Source: Streptomonospora wellingtoniae (GTDB taxonomy: Bacteria > Actinomycetota > Actinomycetes > Streptosporangiales > Streptosporangiaceae). From it: a DNA stretch of 64,000 nt. Location: the NCBI RefSeq assembly GCF_031845375.1, contig NZ_JAVREK010000020.1, forward strand, positions 1-64,000. Reading direction: 5' to 3'. Position 1 is the first letter of the stretch; each line of letters begins with the position of its first letter. This document shows, piece after piece, positions 9,057-17,314 of this stretch. A program made the translations under genes and the position numbers. Below the pieces are notes generated by a model. It made no database searches. It was not told where the DNA came from and saw nothing but the letters and a program-made list of their open reading frames with translations.

Positions 9057-10473
9057 CGGCGTGCTAATCGCCAACCGCGGCGAGATCGCGCTGCGCATCG
9101 CGCGGACCTGCAAGGAGCTGGGGATCCGCACGGTAGCGGTGTACTCCACCGAAGACCGCGATTCTGCGGTGGTGTCTTACGCCGACGAGGCGGTGCGGAT
9201 CGGCCCCGCATCGGCCAAGCACAGCTACCTGAACATTCCCGCGATCGTCGAGGCGGCGCTGCGTACCGGCGTCCGGGCCGTCCACCCTGGTTACGGCTTC
9301 CTGTCCGAGGACCCCGACTTCGCCCGGGTGTGCCGGGACGCCGGCCTCACGTTCGTCGGTCCCGCCGCGGAGGTCATCGCCCGCCTGGGCGACAAGATCG
9401 CGGCGCGCGCGCTCATGGCCGAGAACGCGATTCCCATGCTGCCCGGCAGCCGCTCGCCCGTCGACTCCGTCGAGGACGCCTGCGAGATAGCCGACAGCAT
9501 CGGATTTCCACTGGTCGTCAAGGCGGCGGCCGGTGGCGGAGGCCGCGGCATGGGCGTGGTGGGCGACCGCGCCGACCTCGCGGCGGTGTTCTCGCGCACC
9601 CAGTCGCGGGCCCAAGAGCTGTTCGGCGACGCGCGGGTCTTCGTCGAGCGGTACCTGCCCGAGGGGCGCCACGTCGAGGTCCAGGTTCTGGTCGACGGGT
9701 TCGGAAACGCCCTCCACCTGGGCGAGCGGGACTGCTCCACTCAGCGCAGGCACCAGAAGCTCATCGAGGAGACCCCCGCTCCCGGGATCCCCGAGCAGGT
9801 GCGGGCGGGCATGCAGGAGGCTGCGGTGCTGGGCGCGACCGCGGCCGGCTACAGGGGCGCAGCCACCTTCGAGTTCCTCCTGGCTCCTGACGGCACGTTC
9901 GCCTTCTTGGAGGTGAACTGCCGCCTGCAGGTCGAGCACCCCGTCACCGAAATGGCGACCGGAGTGGACCTGGTCCGCGAGCAGCTTCTGATCGCGGACG
10001 GGCAGCCGCTGAGCCTGCACCAAGAGGACCTCGCGGCCCGGGGCTGCTCTGTGGAATGCCGAATCAACGCCGAGGATCCGGAGCGGGGGTTCGTGCCGAC
10101 GCCGGGGACCCTGGCGGAGTTCGACGTGCCCGGCGGTCCGTTCGTCCGCGTGGACACGCACGGCTACCCGGGCTACCGGGTGCCCTCCTCCTACGATCCC
10201 CTTCTCGCCAAGCTCGTGGTCTGGGGGTGCTCGCGCGAGGACGCACTGCGGCGCATGGACCGCTGCCTGGCCGACTTCCGCATCAGCGGACCGGGGGTGC
10301 GCACCAACTCGGCGTTCCTACGCGAGGTGATCGGCCACCCCGCCTTCCGGGCGGGCCGCTACAGCACGGCCGTCGTCGACGACGTCTTCCGCGCCCGCGA
10401 GAACGGCGCCGCCCTCGCCTCCCGCCCGCCCGCCGACCCCATCACCGCCGAACGGAAGGGCTCAGTACCGTGA
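9049..10473 (+). CDS. Biotin carboxylase (AccC)
   Basis: The 474-residue ATP-grasp enzyme carboxylates biotin on AccB with ATP and bicarbonate. Landmarks are IANRGEIALRI at the N-terminus, HPGYGFLSED, the glycine-rich ATP lid KAAAGGGGRGM, the catalytic ERDCSTQRRHQK and the FLEVNCRLQVEHPVTE segment. In the last of these, the family's usual MN is CN. A GTG at 9046 directly precedes ATG 9049 and either could be used. The gene overlaps accB by 8 bases and its stop overlaps the next start as GTGA. It completes an acetyl-CoA carboxylase encoded in order DA-B-C within the polyketide operon. Confidence 0.94.
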   Translation: MISGVLIANRGEIALRIARTCKELGIRTVAVYSTEDRDSAVVSYADEAVRIGPASAKHSYLNIPAIVEAALRTGVRAVHPGYGFLSEDPDFARVCRDAGLTFVGPAAEVIARLGDKIAARALMAENAIPMLPGSRSPVDSVEDACEIADSIGFPLVVKAAAGGGGRGMGVVGDRADLAAVFSRTQSRAQELFGDARVFVERYLPEGRHVEVQVLVDGFGNALHLGERDCSTQRRHQKLIEETPAPGIPEQVRAGMQEAAVLGATAAGYRGAATFEFLLAPDGTFAFLEVNCRLQVEHPVTEMATGVDLVREQLLIADGQPLSLHQEDLAARGCSVECRINAEDPERGFVPTPGTLAEFDVPGGPFVRVDTHGYPGYRVPSSYDPLLAKLVVWGCSREDALRRMDRCLADFRISGPGVRTNSAFLREVIGHPAFRAGRYSTAVVDDVFRARENGAALASRPPADPITAERKGSVP

Positions 10474-11300
10474 CCGAGAATCAGAGGAGCGACGAAGCCG
10501 CAGACGCCGCCGCGGCGTGCGGGGATGGCGGCGCCATTCCGCCGACGGCCGGGGAGGTACCGCCTCCGGAGCGCGGCGCCTCCCCCGGAGCCCTCCGGGC
10601 ACTGCTGCACCCGGAGGTGACGGCGCGGTTGCGCCCGGAGGGGTATCTGGACGTCCTCCCCGAAACGGTGGAGACCGCCGACACCAGGTCGCAGTCGCTG
10701 TGGATGAGCCGGCGCGGACCCAAGGTGTACCTGAAGCTGATCCAGCCGGTCGTGCGGACCCTGGGCGCGCCTCCGGACGCGGCGGCCTTGGCTCCCGCCC
10801 TGCGCTTGGGTGCGGGCGCGAAAGTGCTGGACGTGGGCTGCGGTCCCGGCATCATCACCGCCGGTCTCGCCGGAAGTGTGGGACGCGACGGCATCGCCGT
10901 GGGACTCGACCTGTCGGAGCCCATGCTGGACAGGGCGCTGCAGCAGGCGCCGGTGAACATGGGGCTGATTCGCGGGGACGCGTCGCGGTTGCCGTTCGGC
11001 TCCGCGGTCTTCGATGCGGCGTGCTCCACGGCTGTAGTGATGCTTGTACCCGACCCGATGCACGCGCTTTCGGAGATGCTCCGCGTTGTGCGGCCCGGCG
11101 GCTGGCTGGCCGTCGTCGTGCCGTGCAGGGGAACGGGGCCGGTCGGACGGATCGGCGCGGCTGTCGGCGGGGTCGCCGGGGGGCGAATGTTCCGGCCCGG
11201 CGAGGTCGCGGAGATGTTCGACCGGCTCGGCGCGGACCGGGTGTACGGGCAGAGCAACGGCCTGATCAGCACGACCTTCGCGCGCAGGGCCGCGGACTGA
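10470..11300 (+). CDS. Class I SAM-dependent methyltransferase
   Basis: The 276-residue protein has a Methyltransf_11-type core. Motif I is LDVGCGPGIITAGLA at about 130 and the acidic loop GLDLSEPMLDRA follows. IRGDASRLPFGSAVFDAA and the VVRPGGWLAVVVP strand complete the fold. The N-terminal 60 residues are Ala/Pro-rich and low-complexity. GTG 10470 forms a GTGA overlap with accC and GGAAGGG lies upstream, making it the last gene of the PKS-ACC operon. It differs in fold class from the OMT at 1952, so the product may be methylated at two places, or on carbon. The substrate is unknown. Confidence 0.82.
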   Translation: MTENQRSDEAADAAAACGDGGAIPPTAGEVPPPERGASPGALRALLHPEVTARLRPEGYLDVLPETVETADTRSQSLWMSRRGPKVYLKLIQPVVRTLGAPPDAAALAPALRLGAGAKVLDVGCGPGIITAGLAGSVGRDGIAVGLDLSEPMLDRALQQAPVNMGLIRGDASRLPFGSAVFDAACSTAVVMLVPDPMHALSEMLRVVRPGGWLAVVVPCRGTGPVGRIGAAVGGVAGGRMFRPGEVAEMFDRLGADRVYGQSNGLISTTFARRAAD

Positions 11301-11346
11301 GGGCCGGCCCGGAGAGCGCGGCCCCGACCTCCACCCCTATTCAACC

Positions 11347-11377
11347 TACTGCTGATAATCAGTAATACTGTTATAAT
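11347..11377 (+). promoter_or_regulatory. Putative exporter promoter with palindromic operator
   Basis: A consensus TATAAT lies at 11372-11377. Immediately upstream is the palindromic CTGATAATCAG (11352-11362), nested in an extended TACTG...CAGTA repeat (11347-11364). It is unusually AT-rich for this genome. A start near 11384 would give a leader of about 118 bases for the MFS gene. The half-site differs from the TetR operator at 13833. Confidence 0.5.
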
Positions 11378-11501
11378 GTCGGTGCCGGTGCGCCCAGGGC
11401 GGGTGGCCGCGGTGCGGCCTTCGCTCACACCTACGCTCGCGGTCCCGCCCCGGGACCGGTACGGCAGGCGCGTCATCTCCGTGACGAAGGGACCGATTCG
11501 G

Positions 11502-13013
11502 ATGTCGCAGAGCACCGAACAGGGTGCGAGCCCGCCCGCGGGCGACCGTCGGCGCTGGTACGGGCTGGCGGTGGTCGCGCTCGCCCAGTTGCTCATCGTG
11601 GTCGACATGACCATCGTCAACGTGGCCCTGCCTTCGATCAACGACGACCTCGGGATCGCCGCCGCCGACAGGCAGTGGGTCATCACCGCCTACACGCTGT
11701 CCTTCGGGGGCCTGCTACTTCTGGGCGGACGCATCGCCGACTTCACCGGACGCAGGCGGGCTCTGCTGATCGGACTCGTCGGATTCGCAGCGGCCTCGGC
11801 GCTGGCCGGGGCCGCCGGCGATCTGACCATGCTGCTCGCAGCGCGGGCCGCCCAGGGGGCCTTCGGCGCGCTCCTGGCCCCCGCTGCCCTGGCACTGCTG
11901 GCGACCAGCTTCACCGACCCGGCGGAGCGCGGCCGCGCGTTCGGCGTGTTCGGCTCGGCCGTCGCCGCCGGCTCGCCACTGGGGCTCATGCTGGGCGGCG
12001 CGCTGACCACCACGCTCAGCTGGGAGTGGGTCTTCTACGTCAACGCGCCGATCGCGCTGGCCGGATTCGTCGGCGCGCTGCTCTTTCTGAAGGACTCCCG
12101 GGTCGAGGGCGGCGCGGGCTACGATGTCGCGGGCGCGGTGCTCGCCACCGCGGCACTGGCCACGCTCGTCTACGGGTTGAACCGCGCGACGCACGACGGT
12201 TGGGCGGCGCCCACCACGCTCGCGCTGCTTGTGGCCGGAGCAGGGCTGGTGGCGGCGTTCCTCTTCGCGGAGTCGAAGGCCGCCAACCCGCTGCTGCCGC
12301 TGCCGGTGCTGTTCGACCGCAACCGCGGCGGGGCATACATGGTCGTGCTTCTGATGATGACCGGGCCCTTCGGCGTCTACCTCTTCGTCAGTTTCTTCTT
12401 GCAGAGTGTCCAGGGCTACTCCGCCCTGGCCACCGGGCTGGCGTTCCTGCCCATGACCGCCGGTGTCATCCTCGCCTCGAACCTGGTCGGCAAGGTGATC
12501 AAGCACGTGGCCCCGCGCTTCGTGATGGGGTTCGGGCTGCTGATGGGCGCTGCCGGCATGCTGCTTCTCACCCGACTGGAGATCGACAGCTCGTACGCGC
12601 TCGCGGTCCTGTCGCCCATCGTCATGGTCGGACTGGGCATGGGCATGACCGTGCCGCCGGCGCTCAACGCCGCGACCTCGGAGGTCGCGCCTCGTGACGT
12701 CGGCGCGGCCAGCGCGACCTTCCAGGTCTCCCAGCAGGTCGGGGCGTCGCTGGGTACGGCGCTGCTCAGCACCGTCGCCGCCGGGACCGCCACCGCCTAT
12801 ATCGCGGCCAACGGATCGAGCGGGGCGGCCGAGCTGCAGAGCCAGGTCGCCGGCTACAACGCGGCGACGCTGTGGGGAGCGGGCATCCTGGCCGTCGCCG
12901 CACTGATCGCGCTTAGCGCGATGAGCACCCGACTGGGCGCCGGTCCGCCGGCGGCCGAGCCCGCGGAGTCCACCGAGCCCGCCCCGGGGGAGCCGAAGCC
13001 GAACGCGGGCTGA
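11502..13013 (+). CDS. MFS drug exporter, DHA2 (14-TM, EmrB/QacA) family
   Basis: The 503-residue integral membrane protein has the DHA2 layout of 14 hydrophobic helices. Motif D1 is VVDMTIVNVALPSI in TM1, motif A is GGRIADFTGRRRAL between TM2 and TM3, and motif C is GSAVAAGSPLGLMLGG in TM5. I placed the start at ATG 11502, with GAAGGGA upstream. The open frame runs back to 11376, but that overlaps the -10 element. The last 30 residues are a soluble Pro/Glu tail. Placed between the biosynthetic operon and the TetR gene, it probably exports the polyketide and gives self-resistance. That is inferred from context. Confidence 0.9.
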   Translation: MSQSTEQGASPPAGDRRRWYGLAVVALAQLLIVVDMTIVNVALPSINDDLGIAAADRQWVITAYTLSFGGLLLLGGRIADFTGRRRALLIGLVGFAAASALAGAAGDLTMLLAARAAQGAFGALLAPAALALLATSFTDPAERGRAFGVFGSAVAAGSPLGLMLGGALTTTLSWEWVFYVNAPIALAGFVGALLFLKDSRVEGGAGYDVAGAVLATAALATLVYGLNRATHDGWAAPTTLALLVAGAGLVAAFLFAESKAANPLLPLPVLFDRNRGGAYMVVLLMMTGPFGVYLFVSFFLQSVQGYSALATGLAFLPMTAGVILASNLVGKVIKHVAPRFVMGFGLLMGAAGMLLLTRLEIDSSYALAVLSPIVMVGLGMGMTVPPALNAATSEVAPRDVGAASATFQVSQQVGASLGTALLSTVAAGTATAYIAANGSSGAAELQSQVAGYNAATLWGAGILAVAALIALSAMSTRLGAGPPAAEPAESTEPAPGEPKPNAG

Positions 13014-13033
13014 TGGGGGTCTGCGCCTGAGGC

Positions 13034-13080
13034 GCCGCTGCCGCGCCCCGCCCGTTCGCGGCGGGGGGCGCGGCAGCGGC
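13034..13080. terminator. Bidirectional hairpin between MFS and TetR genes
   Basis: A strong GC stem lies at 13034-13080 (about 19 paired bases with a 2-base bulge, loop around CGTTCGC). It sits exactly between two convergent genes and likely terminates both. Confidence 0.7.
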
Positions 13081-13095
13081 TGTTCCCGCGTTCGC

Positions 13096-13716
13096 TCAGC
13101 CGCCGGTCGCGCGTGCCGTGGCCGCCCCCGCTGTCAGCGCCGGCATTAGTACGCGGTCGACGATCGCGATGCGCTCGGCGGCGCCGGGAGGGGCGCCTTC
13201 CAGGAGAGTGTGCGTCATCAGCATCGACGGTCCCACCGTGCACACCTGCGGGGTGATCGCCTCCGCGGCGATCTCGCCGCGTTCGGCGGCGCGGCGCAGC
13301 ACCGCGGGAACAGGGGACGTGGGTTCCAGGATCCGCTCGCGAATGGCGGCGGTGATGGCCGGATGGCGGCGGCCTTCGCCGACCAGACTGGTGATGGCCG
13401 CCCCCACCGGGGCGGCCAGAACGCGCTCGGACAGGTGCTCCAGGACCGAGAGCAGGTCGGTGCGGACACCGCCTGTGTCGGCGGGGGGCGCCAGAACCGG
13501 CAGGTTGCGCTCAACCGCGTCCAGCACCAGGTCGTCTCGGGACCGCCAGCGGCGGTACAGCGGCATCTTGCCGCATCCGGCGCGCTCCGCGATGCGTTCC
13601 ATCGTCGCGCGCCCGTAGCCGACCTCGGAGAGCTCGACCAGAACGGCGTCGTGGATGGCCCGGACCAGTTCGTCGCCCCGCCGCCGACGGCGCGCGTCCG
13701 TCGTGGACTCGGCCAT
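13096..13716 (-). CDS. TetR-family transcriptional regulator
   Basis: The 206-residue repressor-type protein has an N-terminal helix-turn-helix at about 20-65 (YGRATMERIAERAGCGKMPL, then YRRWRSRDDLVLDAV) and a C-terminal ligand domain with TetR_C-like WxW-free helices. Many such regulators sense the cluster product or an intermediate. I chose ATG 13716 because AAAGGAGG precedes it; the frame remains open to 14112. It is divergent from the FAD hydroxylase gene. The 157-base region between them contains a perfect palindrome, so repression of the hydroxylase and of its own gene is likely. The MFS gene may also respond, although its promoter palindrome is different. Confidence 0.9.
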   Translation of the reverse strand: MAESTTDARRRRRGDELVRAIHDAVLVELSEVGYGRATMERIAERAGCGKMPLYRRWRSRDDLVLDAVERNLPVLAPPADTGGVRTDLLSVLEHLSERVLAAPVGAAITSLVGEGRRHPAITAAIRERILEPTSPVPAVLRRAAERGEIAAEAITPQVCTVGPSMLMTHTLLEGAPPGAAERIAIVDRVLMPALTAGAATARATGG

Positions 13717-13795
13717 CCGGCCTCCTTTCCGCCGCTCCGCGCCCGGTTCCGGGCGCTCGCGGGCCCCTCCCGTCCAGGATAAGCGGTTCGGAGTG

Positions 13796-13856
13796 AAGAG
13801 ACTATTGCGTATCTTATTGGCCGACGTTAGCTTTAAGAGACGATAGAGTCTCTTAA
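13796..13856. promoter_or_regulatory. Probable TetR operator region: perfect palindrome plus third half-site
   Basis: TTAAGAGAC (13833-13841) and GTCTCTTAA (13848-13856) form perfect 9-bp arms around a 6-base spacer. A third copy of the half-site, AAGAGACTAT, lies at 13796-13805. The palindrome ends 4 bases before the GGAGG of the hydroxylase gene, so a bound dimer would block that promoter and leader. This region is much AT-richer than its surroundings. Confidence 0.75.
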
Positions 13857-13873
13857 TGATGGAGGAACCGGTG

Positions 13874-15544
13874 ATGCGCTCCATTCCGGTGCTGATCGTC
13901 GGCGGCGGGGTCAGCGGACTCTCCGCGGCCGCGTTCCTGGGCCACCAGGGAGTGGCGAGCCTGCTCGTCGAACGGCACCACGACCACCCGACACACCCCC
14001 GCATGAGTGGGGCCGGGCCGCGATCCATGGAACTGTTCCGCGGCATCGGGCTGGAACCCCGCATCCGTTCCCTCGACGAGGGAGCGGCGAGCGTGATCAT
14101 GCGCGCCGCCACCCTGTCCGGACGCGAGATCGAGCGCTATTCGATGGGCGGCGCGGAGGAGGTCGAAGGCATCAGTCCCACCGAGCAGATCTGGTTCGAC
14201 CAGGACCAGCTCGAGCCCGTGCTGCGCGAGACGGCGGCCGGAACGGGCGCCGACATCCGGTTCGGCACCGAGCTCGCCGAGTTCGAGCAGCACGCCGACG
14301 GGGTGCGCGCCGTCATCCGTGACCGGGCCAGCGGAGCCGAGGAGACCGTTCACGCCTCGTACCTCCTCGCCTGCGACGGAATCCACAGCCCCGTCCGCGA
14401 GCGCCTGGGTATCGGCCGCAGCGGTCCCGGCATCCTCGCCCATCAGGCCGGAATCCTCTTCCGAGCCGACCTCAGCGCGGCCGTCCGCGACCGCAACTTC
14501 CTGCTCTGCCTGCTCGACGACATCGCCGGCGGGCGCGGAGACGACCATCTGCACGTCCTGCTCCGCCGCAACCGCAGCCGGTGGACGCTGAGCGTCCCCT
14601 ACTACCCCGACAAGGGCGAATCACCGGAGGACTTCACCCGGGAGCGCTGTACGGAGCTGATCCACGCCGCTGTCGGCCGCCAGGACATCGACGTGCAGGT
14701 CCTCGACGTCGACACGTGGCCGATGCAGGTGCGCATGGCCGACAGCTTCGCCTCCGGACGGGTGTTCGTCGTCGGCGACGCCGCCCACTGCCTTCCGCCC
14801 ACCGGGGGGTTCGGCGGAAACTCCTGCATCCACGACGCGCACAACCTGGCGTGGAAGCTGGCCGAGGTGCTCAGTGGCAGGGCCGGGCCCGGACTGCTCG
14901 ACAGCTACGAGGCCGAACGGCGGCCGGTCGCACAGGTCCTACTGGAGGAGTCGGCGGCCCGCGCCGGGCTGTTCCTCGCCGGCGACGCCGAAGGCGGTTC
15001 CGGCCAGCCGCCCGACCGGCCTCCGAAAGCCAACATCATGCTCGGGTACCGCTACCGTTCCGGCGCGGTAGCGGCAGAACCCGCAACCGACGACGGCGAG
15101 CCGGTCGAGGACGCGCTCGACCCTTCCGGCCGCCCAGGGACCCGAGCCCCCCACCTGGTGGTCGAGGACAACGGCGAGCGCGTGTCCACGCTCGACCTTT
15201 TCGACCGCGGTTTCGTGCTGCTGGCCGGTGCCGAGGGGGCCGCCTGGCAGCGCGCGGCGACCGCTGCCGCCGAGCGAACGCGCGTAGCGCTCACCTGCCG
15301 GCGGCTCACCCCGTCCGGACATCCCTTCGCCGACCTCGTCGACGTCGACGGCCGCTGGAGCGCCACCTACCGCGTCGGGCCGGTCGGCGCCGCGCTGGTG
15401 CGTCCGGACGGATTCATCGCCTGGCGCAGCACCGAGGCCGTGGGCGATCCGGAGGAGGAGCTGGTCTCGGTCCTGAAGCGGCTCCTGGACCTCCCGCCGG
15501 CCGTGGCCGCCGACGGCGCGCAGCACGAGGAGGCTGTGCTGTGA
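13874..15544 (+). CDS. FAD-dependent aromatic hydroxylase (class A, TcmG/RdmE-like)
   Basis: The 556-residue flavoprotein monooxygenase belongs to the PHBH-like family used for hydroxylation of aromatic polyketides. The GxGxxG dinucleotide site is VLIVGGGVSGLSAA near the N-terminus, the DG motif is LACDGIHSPVRE, and the GD motif is VFVVGDAAHCLPPTGGFGGN. The C-terminal 130 residues form the thioredoxin-like domain seen in polyketide hydroxylases, ending in IAWRS. ATG 13874 is preferred because GGAGG sits 8 bases upstream; in-frame ATGs at 13856 and 13859 lie within the operator. It overlaps the next gene by GTGA. NADPH and O2 dependence is inferred from family. Confidence 0.9.
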   Translation: MRSIPVLIVGGGVSGLSAAAFLGHQGVASLLVERHHDHPTHPRMSGAGPRSMELFRGIGLEPRIRSLDEGAASVIMRAATLSGREIERYSMGGAEEVEGISPTEQIWFDQDQLEPVLRETAAGTGADIRFGTELAEFEQHADGVRAVIRDRASGAEETVHASYLLACDGIHSPVRERLGIGRSGPGILAHQAGILFRADLSAAVRDRNFLLCLLDDIAGGRGDDHLHVLLRRNRSRWTLSVPYYPDKGESPEDFTRERCTELIHAAVGRQDIDVQVLDVDTWPMQVRMADSFASGRVFVVGDAAHCLPPTGGFGGNSCIHDAHNLAWKLAEVLSGRAGPGLLDSYEAERRPVAQVLLEESAARAGLFLAGDAEGGSGQPPDRPPKANIMLGYRYRSGAVAAEPATDDGEPVEDALDPSGRPGTRAPHLVVEDNGERVSTLDLFDRGFVLLAGAEGAAWQRAATAAAERTRVALTCRRLTPSGHPFADLVDVDGRWSATYRVGPVGAALVRPDGFIAWRSTEAVGDPEEELVSVLKRLLDLPPAVAADGAQHEEAVL

Positions 15545-16206
15545 AGGCGGCGGTTCTGGGAGCGGGCGGACGCACCGGCCGGCTGGTGGTCGCCCGGGCG
15601 CTGGAGCGCGGGCACGAGGTGGTCGCCGCCGGACGCGACATCTCCGCCCTCGACCGGCTGCGCTCCGACACTCCCCAATCCCGCCGCGGACGGCTGACCG
15701 TGCGCCCCGGCGATGTCGACGACCCGGCCGCGCTGGAGGCCGCCGTGGACGGGGCCGACGTCGTACTGTCCACCGTCGCCCCGCCGCTGCACAAGCACAT
15801 CCTCCGCTCCACGACCCTCTACTCCCGAAGCGCCCGCCGTCTGGTGGACGCGCTCCGGGCGCGCGGGGTGCGCCGCCTCATCACGGTCTCCTCGGCAGGC
15901 GTGCTCCACGAAGACCCCTCCCACCCAGCGCTCTACCGGCACGTCCTCAAGCCGGTGCTGTTCGACCGGGCACTGTACCGGGACATGCGGATCATGGAGA
16001 GGGAGATCGAGGAGAGCGGCCTCGACTGGACTCTGGTGCGAGCGTCCGGCCTGACCGACCGCCCGGCCACCGGGCGCTATCGGCTCGGATCGGGGCGCCT
16101 CCCCGACGGCGGATCGCGGGTCTCCCGCGCGGACCTGGCCGATTTCCTGGTGGTGGAGATCGAGGAGGGCGCCCACACGGGCGGGCACCCCACGCTCGCG
16201 TACTGA
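15541..16206 (+). CDS. NAD(P)H-binding NmrA/atypical SDR protein
   Basis: This 221-residue Rossmann protein begins with the nucleotide-binding loop VLGAGGRTGRLV, and a DV-x-D motif (GDVDDPAALEAA) follows. An ITVSSAG strand and a DWTLVRASGLTD segment are typical of NAD(P)H-binding (NmrA-like/BVR-B-like) reductases. The canonical Tyr-x3-Lys pair is not obvious; YRDMR lies where it would be expected. It starts at GTG 15541 overlapping the hydroxylase stop, so the two are co-translated and may act in sequence, for example reducing a hydroxylated or quinone intermediate. Substrate unknown. Confidence 0.8.
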   Translation: MKAAVLGAGGRTGRLVVARALERGHEVVAAGRDISALDRLRSDTPQSRRGRLTVRPGDVDDPAALEAAVDGADVVLSTVAPPLHKHILRSTTLYSRSARRLVDALRARGVRRLITVSSAGVLHEDPSHPALYRHVLKPVLFDRALYRDMRIMEREIEESGLDWTLVRASGLTDRPATGRYRLGSGRLPDGGSRVSRADLADFLVVEIEEGAHTGGHPTLAY

Positions 16207-16286
16207 CGTCCGCCTGGCCGGCGGGGCAGCGGAAGGCCGCCGGACGGGGAAAACACATGCACCCGTCCTGCGGCGTCCGCGACCGC

Positions 16287-16790
16287 TCAGCCTTCGGCGT
16301 CGTGGACCAGGTAGGCGATCTCGACGGAGCAGGCCGCACCCAGGTTGCGCACCGGGCTGGTCAGGTAGAACTCGAACCGGCCGCCCCAGACCTCGCTGCC
16401 GCCCTCTCCGCGCTTCATCCACGCCAGGCCGTGCTCATCCGCCCATGCCCGCAGCCGGGCGTGGGCGGCGTCGAGGCGCTCGGGGTCGCCTATGTGGGAA
16501 AGCAGCGCGTACTCGCCCCCCGGGATCACCCCCGGCACCACGCGTCCGTCCCCGGCGACCGGCTCGCCGATCGGCGTTCCCACTTCCAGGATGTGCTCGC
16601 GCTCGCCGCCGCCGACCACCCAGTAGCGGAAGAACGGCGGCCCCGCGGCAGGTATCCCACTGCCCCGCAGCCAGTCCCGGACCTCGGTGACGAGCGCGGC
16701 GGCCTTGCCCCACTCGCGCGTCGTCACCTTGGCCGGTATCGCCACGTAGGGTTGCTCGGTAAGTACCTCGTGTCTTGGTACATCGGTCAT
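16287..16790 (-). CDS. GyrI-like small-molecule-binding domain protein
   Basis: The 167-residue protein resembles the stand-alone GyrI/AraC effector-binding fold: an N-terminal QPYVAIPAKVT strand, a central PFFRYWVVGGG segment, VIPGGEYALLSHIG, and a C-terminal WGGRFEFYLT region. Such proteins bind or neutralise small hydrophobic compounds. ATG 16790 is preceded by GGGGGAACC. It is convergent with the hydroxylase/reductase pair and closes the polyketide region. A role in binding the product or in self-protection is possible, but it could equally be an unrelated neighbour. Confidence 0.7.
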   Translation of the reverse strand: MTDVPRHEVLTEQPYVAIPAKVTTREWGKAAALVTEVRDWLRGSGIPAAGPPFFRYWVVGGGEREHILEVGTPIGEPVAGDGRVVPGVIPGGEYALLSHIGDPERLDAAHARLRAWADEHGLAWMKRGEGGSEVWGGRFEFYLTSPVRNLGAACSVEIAYLVHDAEG

Positions 16791-17314
16791 CGGTTCCCCC
16801 CGGTTCCGCTCACCGCCACCGCCACCGCTCGGCGCCCTGCGGCCGCGGCGGCTCCGCGACTGCATCTGCGCAGGACTACGTACAAACTCTCCCTGTTCAG
16901 GCGGCCGATCGCCCGTAGGCACACGGCAGAGTGCGCCGAGAATGCTTAGGCGGTGCTGCGGCGGCGGTCCTGGTCACAGACCCGGTGCCGAGGCGCCGGC
17001 GCCGGATTCGCCCGTTTGGCGCGGCATCCGCGCCTGCACCGAGCGGCTCCCCGACCCCGGCTCGCGGGTTCCGGCGCCCACAGCCGGGTCGCACTCCCGC
17101 AGTCCGGCCGGACGCGGTCGTCCAACGGCTGCCCCGCACCCGGTCGGATGCGCCGTTCACCGCATAGTCTGGAAACCCGAAGGGCCCCCGAAGCCGGTGA
17201 ACCAGGGAACGGTCAGGGGCTTCCCCCATACACCGCGCGCGGTCGGCGGCGCATGATGGAGACGGAAAGGTATCCGCGGTGCCGCCGGCGGCGGCTGAGC
17301 GTTGAGGAGTGAGG
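16791..17314. other. Intergenic region, polyketide cluster boundary
   Basis: This 524-base gap lies between the divergent GyrI-like and DUF1707 genes and should carry both promoters. A less GC-rich patch at about 16874-16900 is a candidate for the leftward promoter. Several overlapping frames are open only because of GC bias, lack ribosome sites and show no family features. Confidence 0.5.

Noticed and set aside
11347..11364. Palindrome at the MFS promoter as the operator of the TetR protein
   Set aside because: Its half-site (CTGAT) does not match the perfect palindrome between tetR and the hydroxylase gene, so I did not assign it to that regulator.
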